13,479 nt of DNA from an uncultured cyanobacterium (GTDB taxonomy: Bacteria; Cyanobacteriota; Vampirovibrionia; Gastranaerophilales; Gastranaerophilaceae), in the NCBI GenBank assembly GCA_902495705.1, contig CABUXT010000040.1, forward strand, positions 1 through 13,479. The letters run 5' to 3'. The notes under the pieces are model-generated. The model made no database searches, was not told the origin of the DNA, and was given only the letters and a program-made list of their open reading frames with translations. A program made the position numbers and the translations under genes. This document shows, one piece after another, positions 1 to 6,727 of the stretch (its first letter is position 1; each line of letters starts with the position of its first letter).

Positions 1-100
1 CGCGGAGTGCATGAAAAAGGTAATGATGCACCCCTCACCCTGCCCTCAGCCATACGGCACGCAGTCTCACTCAACTCGCATAGTTCGTTGGTTCGGCTAG
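1..100 (-). repeat. Dispersed repeat, left copy (inverted relative to right end)
   Basis: Two blocks of this stretch recur in inverted orientation at the right end. Positions 3-19 (CGGAGTGCATGAAAAAG) are the exact reverse complement of 13377-13393. Positions 44-72 match the reverse complement of 13266-13294 in 25 of 29 positions. Weaker similarity continues to about position 96, including a shared GGTTCG. The order of blocks is the same in both copies, but the sequence between them differs in length (24 versus 82 bases), so these are diverged members of one repeat family rather than a recent duplication. The copy appears to run off the left edge. No reading frame is conserved between copies. 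It is also visibly richer in G and C than the genes. Confidence 0.75.
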
Positions 101-103
101 TGT

Positions 104-196
104 CCCTCGGAGAGGGTATACCGTCACCCTGAACAGCAGGAGCAGAGTGCGAAACGAAGTGGAGTCACGTTTAATGCGACTGCGTAGATTCAGGGT
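104..196. repeat. Hairpin-rich repeat segment
   Basis: A small hairpin CCCTC-GGA-GAGGG lies at 104-116. It is followed by a pair of inverted arms ACCCTGAA (126-133) and TTCAGGGT (189-196) enclosing 55 bases. The left arm sits in GTCACCCTGAAC, which resembles GTCATTCTGAAC at 13222-13233, so it may be another member of the same dispersed repeat group. No coding region, tRNA or rRNA signature is visible. The function is unknown. Confidence 0.45.
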
Positions 197-243
197 CTAT
201 CCATTCGATTAAAAATAATGCACAGAGGTCATTTTTTAAAATC

Positions 244-325
244 AACATTGATAGATTCTGAATAGCAAGAAAATTATGCGTTCATTCTTCACGCAAATTT
301 TCTAAGCTTTCAGAATGACAATGTT
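244..325. repeat. 82-bp inverted-repeat hairpin element (MITE-like)
   Basis: Nested inverted arms pair along almost the whole element: AACATTG (244-250) with CAATGTT (319-325), ATTCTGAA (255-262) with TTCAGAAT (309-316), and AGAAAATTATGCGT (268-281) with ACGCAAATTTTCT (291-303), the last with one bulged base. The apex loop is about nine bases. The right arm contains TTCAGAATGACA (309-320), whose reverse complement TGTCATTCTGAA recurs exactly at 13221-13232. That suggests a shared terminal sequence of a dispersed element. It contains no ORF and is too short to encode a transposase. It could be a non-autonomous mobile element or a REP-like hairpin. Confidence 0.6.
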
Positions 326-345
326 TACTTTGTTTGGTTAATCAT

Positions 346-409
346 GTAGGGTGGGCTAACCAGCCCACCTTAAACTAAAATCAATGTCGGCTTAGTAAAG
401 CCGACCTAC
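346..409. repeat. Paired-hairpin repeat
   Basis: Two perfect hairpins stand side by side: GGTGGGCT with AGCCCACC (350-369, loop AACC) and GTCGGCTT with AAGCCGAC (386-405, loop AGTA). Outer arms GTAGG (346-350) and CCTAC (405-409) overlap the hairpin edges and could close a three-way-junction shape. Neither hairpin is followed by a T-run, so a simple terminator is unlikely. The symmetry and higher G+C set it apart from the surrounding AT-rich DNA. It is probably a dispersed palindromic repeat; a structured RNA is the alternative. Confidence 0.5.
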
Positions 410-578
410 TACCTTTCACGATATTTCACAAACTTATTGCACTATGCCCTTTTACTTAATTGTAACAAAAACTTAACAATACCACTCCTAAAATTAAAGT
501 TTTCCGAAAAAGTGGTCGATATATAAAATGTAATTAAACAAAACTAATTTTCCTCCTTTTTCCCCTAACCTACTAAAT
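410..578. other. AT-rich intergenic stretch, no gene seen
   Basis: No ORF with a plausible ribosome binding site is visible on either strand. A TATAAA hexamer at 522-527 could be a -10 box for a short plus-strand RNA ending at the terminator at 579-602, but no good -35 box stands 16-18 bases upstream, so this is not called. Confidence 0.4.
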
Positions 579-602
579 GGAACCTTAAACGGTTCCTTTT
601 TT
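579..602 (+). terminator. Intrinsic terminator, plus strand
   Basis: A perfect six-base stem GGAACC/GGTTCC with loop TTAAAC is followed directly by six T residues (597-602). The orientation fits plus-strand transcription. No plus-strand gene precedes it within the window, so it either ends an unrecognised small RNA or is left over from a gene that has been displaced by the repeats to its left. Confidence 0.7.
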
Positions 603-630
603 ATTATGTTCACCTTAACAACAATAAACA

Positions 631-662
631 AAGTGGGCGACTTTTTCAAAAGTCGCCCACTT
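631..662 (-). terminator. Strong hairpin terminator of the adhesin gene
   Basis: A 15-base perfect inverted repeat, AAGTGGGCGACTTTT at 631-645 and its complement at 648-662, begins 25 bases beyond the adhesin stop codon. Read on the minus strand it is followed by a T-rich tract (TGTTTATTGTTGTT). The stem is nearly symmetric and could also slow transcription from the other side. Its position immediately after the gene supports terminator function. Confidence 0.75.
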
Positions 663-686
663 ATAATCTATCTTCCAAACTCAGAA

Positions 687-2912
687 TTATTTTCTAAGTT
701 TTTCATATTGTTTTACGTTGTTCAATTTACCGTTTACAGTGCCTGCTTTAGAACCTCTGTTGATAACCAAACCTTCAGTTCCACTTGTTAATGTGCTTGA
801 AGATTTTACATCTAGTGCTTCACCTTGGTTAGATACGATAACAGGAGCATTTGTTGTTGTAATATCGCCTGCAACTGTCATATTACCTTTTTTATTAACC
901 AATGCAGCTTGGTTGTTTTCTGTATTGATTGTCCCGGCATATCTCAAACCATCTTCACCGCTGATGTTTTTGATTAGAACTTCGCCGTTACCATCAACTA
1001 CAAATTCGCTTGTTACGTTCATTCCTGTGCCGTTATTTCTAACTGCTGCATAAAATCCGCCGTTGTTACCAAGAGCACCGCTGTTGTTGTGAACTTTGCT
1101 ACCTAGGTTCAATGCCCCAGCGTTTGCGATAACATTAACTCTGCCGTTGTGGTTGATTTCACTGTTTACAGTCATATTACCCATACCGTAGTTTTTAATG
1201 TTAGCGTTACCATCAGTAACTGTAACGTTACCGGTAGTAGCTAATTCCATTTTACCTGCACCTTTGCGGTTGATAATACCCAAGTTGCCATTTTTAACAG
1301 TAACTTTATCTGATACATACATATCACCAGAGTCGTTGTTGATTGCTAATGTACCGTTTGTATTAGTTACAGAACCTTGGATATCCAAACCTCTTGTACC
1401 TGCCGCAACTCCTGTACCTTTATTTCTGATAGCTAAAGTACCGCCTTCGTTTGAAATTGTTGCATTAGGTTGGATTGAAATACCTGTTGAATTTGCTCTG
1501 CCGCCGATGTATAAGTTACCGCCACGGTTAGTAACTGTTGCAGCTTTTGACAAATCTTGAGAGTTGCTGAAAGATAATTTGCCACCATCATTGTAGATGT
1601 AAGCGTTACCTGTGTTAGCAACATCACCAACGATAGTCATACCGTCAGCACCGGTGTTACCGATTTTCAAATCGCCGGTATTAGTGATTGTAGCATTTTT
1701 AGAAATCACCATGCCTGTACCACGGTTGTTAATACCCATATTACCTTTGTTATTAATTGTACCGTTTACAAGTAAAGCACCATTTTCATTGTTAATAGCA
1801 GTTTGACCTGATGTATTTGTAACAGTTCCGCTCAATTCCATACCTGAACCTGTGAAGTTTTTAACAACAACTGCACCGTTACCTGCGATAGTACCGCGAG
1901 CTGTCAATTCACCTGTACCTTGGTTAAGAACTTCAACTCTGTTACCTGCTAGATTTGAACCTGTAGCCAAGCTTAATGCTGCACCTTGGTTTTGAACAAC
2001 TACGTGGTCAGAATTTAAGTTAGCTTTTGATGATACAACCAAATCTCCGGCTTTGTTATATAGTCTAGTTAAAGTTCTATCTGTAACATTACCATTTACG
2101 ACTAAGCCATTTTCACCAGCGTTAGTCAAGTAAATCCCACCATTATCATTGTTTGCAACTGTGCCAGTAACAGTTAAGCCTGAACCAGCTTTGTCTGATG
2201 CTTTAATCAAAACTATACTACCATTTTTTAAAGCGGTTGCATCGGCAGTCAAGACACCGTTTGTATTAACCAATTTGTTAAACAATGCATCAGCTTCTGC
2301 TTTTGTAGATAGAACATTGTTTTCAGTTACACCGTTTAAAATTCCGCCTGAGATGTTCACAGCAGAACCTCGAAGGTCAACTCCGCTTCTTGCAAGGATT
2401 TTACCTTTAACTTCAATTGGGGCATTTGAATCTTGTTTCAATTTAGAAACTTGGTCAATATTTTTTACATATTTGTTATCAAATTCATCAGTCAATTGAT
2501 TGTATTTTGAAGTTGAAGGTGTTGCAACAGATAATGAACCTACGTTCAAAACACCTGAAGAACCGATTGCCATACCTCCAGGGGTGATGAATATTGCATG
2601 TCCATTATAGAAATTGCCATTGCGAGTAGTATTTAATACACCGTTGATGTCTACTTTGTTTTTAACAAGGTTTACAAATGCATTTAGATTTCGGTCTTTG
2701 CCATTTTTTGTACCTTGATAAATCAAGTTTGCAATATCACCTTGGTCTAATGTAAAATTATCATATTTTCTGTAACCAACATCACCATTAATAAAACTAG
2801 GGTTAATGTTGAAAGTATTGCCATTTGGGGTAACTCCAGTAATGTCAGATGCGTAAGCTCCGGAAACAGACAATACAGTAGCAACAGCTACAAGAAGTAA
2901 TTTTTTGTTCAT
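687..2912 (-). CDS. LktA-like filamentous adhesin with TPS/haemagglutinin activity domain
   Basis: A 741-residue secreted protein, probably a surface adhesin. Residues 1-21 form a Sec signal peptide (hydrophobic core LLLVAVATVLSV, likely cleavage after AYA). Residues about 30-135 look like the two-partner-secretion/filamentous haemagglutinin activity domain. They include a GDIANLIYQG segment, LNAFVNLVKNKVDINGVLN, and FITPGGMAIGSSG followed by VLNVGSLSV, the local version of the NPNGI-type motif. The rest is a long series of degenerate repeats built around N-x-G-T-G-M and G-x-L-x-I-x-N, as expected for a right-handed beta-helix. I start it at 2912 because AAAGGAG lies seven bases upstream and the signal peptide then begins at Met1; an in-frame ATG at 2966 adds 18 charged residues and lacks a good ribosome binding site. 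No C-terminal autotransporter barrel or cell-wall anchor is visible, and no TpsB transporter gene is in the window. It is short for filamentous adhesins, which often exceed 1000 residues. The substrate or receptor is unknown. Confidence 0.8.
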   Translation of the reverse strand: MNKKLLLVAVATVLSVSGAYASDITGVTPNGNTFNINPSFINGDVGYRKYDNFTLDQGDIANLIYQGTKNGKDRNLNAFVNLVKNKVDINGVLNTTRNGNFYNGHAIFITPGGMAIGSSGVLNVGSLSVATPSTSKYNQLTDEFDNKYVKNIDQVSKLKQDSNAPIEVKGKILARSGVDLRGSAVNISGGILNGVTENNVLSTKAEADALFNKLVNTNGVLTADATALKNGSIVLIKASDKAGSGLTVTGTVANNDNGGIYLTNAGENGLVVNGNVTDRTLTRLYNKAGDLVVSSKANLNSDHVVVQNQGAALSLATGSNLAGNRVEVLNQGTGELTARGTIAGNGAVVVKNFTGSGMELSGTVTNTSGQTAINNENGALLVNGTINNKGNMGINNRGTGMVISKNATITNTGDLKIGNTGADGMTIVGDVANTGNAYIYNDGGKLSFSNSQDLSKAATVTNRGGNLYIGGRANSTGISIQPNATISNEGGTLAIRNKGTGVAAGTRGLDIQGSVTNTNGTLAINNDSGDMYVSDKVTVKNGNLGIINRKGAGKMELATTGNVTVTDGNANIKNYGMGNMTVNSEINHNGRVNVIANAGALNLGSKVHNNSGALGNNGGFYAAVRNNGTGMNVTSEFVVDGNGEVLIKNISGEDGLRYAGTINTENNQAALVNKKGNMTVAGDITTTNAPVIVSNQGEALDVKSSSTLTSGTEGLVINRGSKAGTVNGKLNNVKQYEKLRK

Positions 2913-3033
2913 CTTGACTCCTTTATTTTCTTCATATAAAAATTTTAATAGTTTTTCTTTTTTCATCTCTTTAATTCACACTATGTTGAATCATTCATCT
3001 TTTTTACGCATGGATATACTACATGTATGTTAT

Positions 3034-3062
3034 ATTATATATAAAACCCAAAAATATTTAAA
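3034..3062 (-). promoter_or_regulatory. Candidate promoter of the adhesin gene
   Basis: Read on the minus strand, TTTAAA (3057-3062) is separated by 17 bases from a perfect TATAAT (3034-3039). The predicted start near 3027 gives an untranslated leader of about 115 bases before the ATG at 2912. The surrounding DNA is very AT-rich, so chance matches are possible. Confidence 0.45.
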
Positions 3063-3208
3063 ATTTACCAATATATTAAGATATGTTGCGATTTCTTTAC
3101 ATATATTTTATTCAATTCTGCAAACTCAATTGTATATATACTTTATATCCTGTCTGGTTAGGATTGTCGGGTAATTTTTTCTTAATATTTCTGATTTATT
3201 GTATAGAT

Positions 3209-3937
3209 ATGAAAAATTTGATTATAAATTTCTTATTGTTGCAATTTTTATTATTGATGCCACTTTCAGGGTTGGCGCAATGTCCATGTGAAGAGAACAT
3301 AATCTCAACAGATAGCATTGTGGGGATAAAATCTGAATGTAATAGCGTTGGTGAAACGGAAAACTATTATATCTTATATAAGGGTAACATTATAAAAATT
3401 GCTTTTGATTGTAAATTTATGTCAGAGTGTGCCAAAGAAGGTGATGAAGTATATTTTTATGTTCCAAAAGATATCACAACATCTTGTGGCAATATAGTAA
3501 TTCCAATGGGTACCAAACTTTGTGGATATATTAGAGGAATATCTCAACAGAAAAAGTTTAATAAAAATGCACGAGTATATTTGAGTATAAATAAATTAGT
3601 TATGCCTGATGGTACAGCTCTTGATGTCAAGGCAAAACCTTTTAGCAAAGATTTTTCTCTAGTTGAAAATGGATGGATGACTACAGGAAAACTTGTTGCA
3701 TCTACTGTTGGGTTAGGTGCTGTTGGCACAGGAGCAGGTGTTGGTTTGGCATTTATACCAAAGCCGCACAAAATTGCAATAGGTGCTGGAACTGGTGTTG
3801 CGATAGGTTGTTTTATAGGGCTGGTTACTGGATTAGTTACCCCTGGGTTGAAGTATCATGCAAAACAAGGAGAGGAAATTAAAGTAATATTCTGCGAGGA
3901 TTTATGTATTCCAAAATGTTCAATCAAGGAGTTTTAA
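3209..3937 (+). CDS. Secreted cysteine-rich protein with TrbI-like segment and glycine zipper
   Basis: A 242-residue protein I cannot name. Residues 1-24 form a signal peptide (core LIINFLLLQFLLLMP) with probable cleavage after SGLA; the following QC is not a good lipobox. The mature protein has eleven cysteines, including CPC at its start and C-x4-C-x3-C near its end, compatible with disulfides in an oxidising periplasm. A middle stretch (VIPMGTKLCGYIRG, then VYLSINKLVMPDGTALDVKA) resembles the G-T-x-L-x-G and P-D-G pattern of TrbI/VirB10-like periplasmic beta domains. It is followed by a glycine-rich hydrophobic segment at about 165-212 (ASTVGLGAVGTGAGVGLAF and a second half). The tail is GEEIKVIFCEDLC. 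An in-frame start at 3083 would add 42 residues, but the signal peptide points to 3209; the ribosome site is weak. It stands 90 bases before the TolC-like gene with no terminator between, so it may be cotranscribed. An envelope-associated role is inference. Confidence 0.7.
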   Translation: MKNLIINFLLLQFLLLMPLSGLAQCPCEENIISTDSIVGIKSECNSVGETENYYILYKGNIIKIAFDCKFMSECAKEGDEVYFYVPKDITTSCGNIVIPMGTKLCGYIRGISQQKKFNKNARVYLSINKLVMPDGTALDVKAKPFSKDFSLVENGWMTTGKLVASTVGLGAVGTGAGVGLAFIPKPHKIAIGAGTGVAIGCFIGLVTGLVTPGLKYHAKQGEEIKVIFCEDLCIPKCSIKEF

Positions 3938-4027
3938 GCGAATATCACCGATTTTCCTGTATATATATGATGAAAAATGAACAAAATTGTTATTAAATCG
4001 TTTATAGGTATGTAATGAGGATTTAAC

Positions 4028-5482
4028 GTGTACCGAATAACGAAAATAGCTTTAAGTTTAATAGTAGTTTTGGCAATTGGAACAACATCTTGTTTTGGAC
4101 TGGAAGAGGTTAAGGTTGAACAAGGTTCAGTTTTATCTTTGAGAGATTGTATTGCAATTGCTCTTAATAACAACCCTAATATAAAAAGTGCAAGATATAA
4201 TTATGGAATATCTAAAACAAATGTAAATATTGCAAGGTCAGAATTTTTCCCGACAGTTGGAGTTGGTACAGGATATACATTTAATGGAGTTGATTCAAAA
4301 AGAACAACCTCCAGCACAAATACTTATTCTGTAGAAGCTCAATTAAACCAGCTGTTATGGAATTTTGGTAGGACCAATGCGCATATAAAAATGCAAAAAT
4401 TCTACTTGATTGCGGATAAATTTGTTTTTGATAACACCGTAAGAGAAACTATTTTTAATGTAAAACAAAAGTATTATGAGGTTCTTGCAGCAAGGACAAC
4501 TGTTCTTATAAATCAAGCTTATGTGGATATAAATGAACGTAACTATTTGAGAACAAAGGCATATTTTGATGAAGGTATAAAATCAAAAATCGATTTGGTT
4601 AATGCAGAAGTTACTTTGAGTGATTCAAAAATTACTTTAATTAAGTCAGAAAATTCATATAAAAATTCGCTTGTAAACTTGAATAATGCAATGTACTTGG
4701 CTAATGCTCCGACATATTCAATATCCGGAACTGAGGATTTTAATATAAAAGACAATGTTGCACCAGTTGATTTGACAAAAATAACCAAACCAACAGATTC
4801 TGAAATTAGTCAGGTGCCGGTAAGCGTAAAAGATGCAAAATTAATAAGTTCTGTAGAAAAATTAGAGGTTTTGGCGGATTACAAAGTTTCAGAGTTTCCT
4901 TATACATTTGAAGAATGTATAAAAATGGCTTACAAAAATCGTGCAGATTTGAAGGCATATTCTTCAACCCTTGATGCTGTTAAAGAAAATCTTTTATATG
5001 TAAAAAGAAATTACTATCCTGAACTTGCCGCAACAGCTGGATATGGTTTTCGAGATACAAATAGAACTAGCTCATTTAATGTAGGGGTAAATCTTTCTAG
5101 TTCTGTCAATATAATGAATCAAAAGGCAAAAGTTGATGCTGCAAAGTTGCAGGTAGATTTAGCTGAAAATTCTTTGAGTCAATTAAACCAAGATATTTAT
5201 TTTGAAGTTCAAAATGCATATATTAATATGATTGAGTTAGAAAAACAAATTCCTCTACTTGCTGTAAAAGTTCGTCAAACATTTGAAAATTATGAACTTG
5301 CAGAAGGTAGATATTATGTAGGTTTGGGTGATTATATCCAATTGCAAGATGCAAAAGTTAATTACAACAACGCTCAAACTTCTTATATTGAAACAATTTA
5401 TAATTATAATGTCGCAAGAGCAAACTTAGAAAGTGTTATTGCACTTCCACAAGATGTAACAATAACATTAGAAGGGAAATAA
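4028..5482 (+). CDS. TolC-family outer membrane efflux channel
   Basis: A 484-residue outer-membrane factor that would form the trimeric exit duct of the tripartite pump encoded downstream. The signal peptide spans about residues 1-24 (core IALSLIVVLAIGTT). The protein shows the two-fold OEP repeat: LSLRDCIAIALNNNPNIKSA (about 37-56) with ARSEFFPTVGVGTGY in the first half, and YTFEECIKMAYKNRADLKA (from about 291) with KRNYYPELAATAGYGF in the second. Helical periplasmic stretches and short beta-barrel strands follow each. The length is typical of the family. A linker of about 60 residues (residues 230-290), rich in D, P and K, joins the halves. It starts with GTG at 4028, supported by GAGG seven bases upstream; no ATG nearby is better placed. 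One base separates its stop from the adaptor start, and the adaptor ribosome site lies inside its last codons, so the two are translationally coupled. Confidence 0.92.
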   Translation: MYRITKIALSLIVVLAIGTTSCFGLEEVKVEQGSVLSLRDCIAIALNNNPNIKSARYNYGISKTNVNIARSEFFPTVGVGTGYTFNGVDSKRTTSSTNTYSVEAQLNQLLWNFGRTNAHIKMQKFYLIADKFVFDNTVRETIFNVKQKYYEVLAARTTVLINQAYVDINERNYLRTKAYFDEGIKSKIDLVNAEVTLSDSKITLIKSENSYKNSLVNLNNAMYLANAPTYSISGTEDFNIKDNVAPVDLTKITKPTDSEISQVPVSVKDAKLISSVEKLEVLADYKVSEFPYTFEECIKMAYKNRADLKAYSSTLDAVKENLLYVKRNYYPELAATAGYGFRDTNRTSSFNVGVNLSSSVNIMNQKAKVDAAKLQVDLAENSLSQLNQDIYFEVQNAYINMIELEKQIPLLAVKVRQTFENYELAEGRYYVGLGDYIQLQDAKVNYNNAQTSYIETIYNYNVARANLESVIALPQDVTITLEGK

Positions 5483-5483
5483 T

Positions 5484-6683
5484 ATGGACTTACAAAAAAT
5501 AAAATCCACCTGTCTAAAAAAAAGAGTGATAATTCCGTTAGCAATAGCACTTGTTGTAGGTTGTATTGGAGTTGGACGTATAAATGCAAACAAAGTTAAA
5601 TATCAAACACAACAACTTACAAAATGTACAATAACTGATGTTGTAGAGGCCTCTGGGACAATAAATCCAGTTAATACAGTTAGTGTGGGTTCTACGGTAT
5701 CAGGCTTGATGAAAGCTATTTATGTGGATTACAATTCAGAAGTTAAAAAAGGTCAGTTGCTAGCTCAAATTGACCCTGCAAATTTCCAAGCATCAGTTGA
5801 CCAAAATCGCGCTCAAATCAACAATGCTGAGGCAAATTTAGCAAAGTTAAATGCGGAAATGGTAATGGCTCAAAAAACTTACAATCGTTATAAAAATTTG
5901 TATAGCAAAAACTTTGTAGCAAGAAGTGAATTAGACCAAGCCGAGAGTGATTATTTAGCGAAAAAAGCCTCAATAGGAGCGCAACAAGCATCTATTGCGC
6001 AAGCTAGAGCAAATTACAAAACCGCAATGACAAACTTAGGATATACAAAGATTATCGCACCTGTTGATGGGACTATTATTTCGCGAGATATTGACGTAGG
6101 TCAACCAGTTGCCGCTAGTTTCCAAGCTCCAGAGTTGTTCACCATTGCACAAGATTTAACCAAAATGCAAATTGAGGTAAATGTGTCAGAGGCTGATATT
6201 GGCAAGGTCAAAGAAGGACAAGATGTCCAATATACACTTGACGGCTATCCAGATAGTACATTTTATGGGAAAGTTACTCAGGTTCGATTAGATTCTACAA
6301 CTACATCAAATGTTGTTACATATACTGTAATTGTTAGTGTAAGTAATGAAGATTTGAAATTGAAACCTGGGATGACTGCTAACGTTTCTATAATTACTAA
6401 AGAAAGTAAAGATGTAATGTGTGCTCCTAGTATCGCATTGAAATTTTCACCGGAAACAAACGGTCAAAAGTATAAAAATCAAGGTATTTGGATTTTAGAA
6501 AATAAGAAACCGCACAGAATTGATATTCAAGAGGGGGCAAGTGATGATTCAAATGTTGAAATTATTTCTAAACGTTTGAAAATAGGTGATGAAGTTATTG
6601 TTGGTTCTGAAGGCGGAAAACGTAAAACTCAAGCAGGTGGTAATAATAGCAAACGTCGTGGAGGCCCTCCTGGGATGTTTTAG
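5484..6683 (+). CDS. macA: MacA-like periplasmic adaptor (HlyD/RND-MFP family)
   Basis: A 399-residue membrane-fusion protein that would bridge the inner-membrane permease and the TolC-like channel. Residues about 14-32 form an N-terminal membrane anchor. VSVGSTVSGLMKAIYVDYNS and GQLLAQIDPANF (about 67-101) form the first half of the lipoyl domain, and YTKIIAPVDGTIISRDIDVG (187-206) the second. Between them are about 85 residues of alternating helical hairpin (QINNAEANLAKLNAEM and SDYLAKKASIGAQQ). The beta-barrel region follows (MQIEVNVSEADIGKVKEGQ), then LKPGMTANVSI at about 293-303. The C-terminus is a basic, Gly/Pro-rich tail (GGKRKTQAGG through RRGGPPGMF), common among MacA relatives. AGGGA lies six bases before the ATG, within the end of the channel gene. 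The gene order supports MacA over other adaptors; the exported substrate is unknown. Confidence 0.9.
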   Translation: MDLQKIKSTCLKKRVIIPLAIALVVGCIGVGRINANKVKYQTQQLTKCTITDVVEASGTINPVNTVSVGSTVSGLMKAIYVDYNSEVKKGQLLAQIDPANFQASVDQNRAQINNAEANLAKLNAEMVMAQKTYNRYKNLYSKNFVARSELDQAESDYLAKKASIGAQQASIAQARANYKTAMTNLGYTKIIAPVDGTIISRDIDVGQPVAASFQAPELFTIAQDLTKMQIEVNVSEADIGKVKEGQDVQYTLDGYPDSTFYGKVTQVRLDSTTTSNVVTYTVIVSVSNEDLKLKPGMTANVSIITKESKDVMCAPSIALKFSPETNGQKYKNQGIWILENKKPHRIDIQEGASDDSNVEIISKRLKIGDEVIVGSEGGKRKTQAGGNNSKRRGGPPGMF

Positions 6684-6727
6684 GAGTTGTAAAATTTGAG
6701 TGCATTAATCGAAAGGGTTAAAAGTTA

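Noticed and set aside
60..240. Possible tRNA or structured RNA gene in the GC-richer left end
   Set aside because: The GGTTCG segment has no matching T-loop, anticodon arm or acceptor stem; the sequence is better explained as repeat.
244..409. CRISPR-like array
   Set aside because: The hairpins are different from one another and there are no equally spaced identical repeats with spacers, nor any cas genes.
718..2499. Several plus-strand open frames inside the adhesin gene
   Set aside because: They are antisense shadows of the low-complexity repeat coding region; no ribosome sites or recognisable domains.
2913..2966. Upstream in-frame ATG extending the adhesin by 18 residues
   Set aside because: The extension is charged and would bury the signal peptide; the strong AAAGGAG ribosome site serves the ATG at 2912.
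3083..3208. Upstream in-frame ATG extending the secreted protein by 42 residues
   Set aside because: It would put a second hydrophobic stretch ahead of a good signal peptide and has no ribosome site; the AT-rich promoter region runs through it.
3938..4027. Promoter directly before the TolC-like gene (TTGTTA with TGTAAT, 18-base spacing)
   Set aside because: Its start point would fall after the GAGG ribosome site, removing it from the mRNA; the operon promoter is more likely further upstream.
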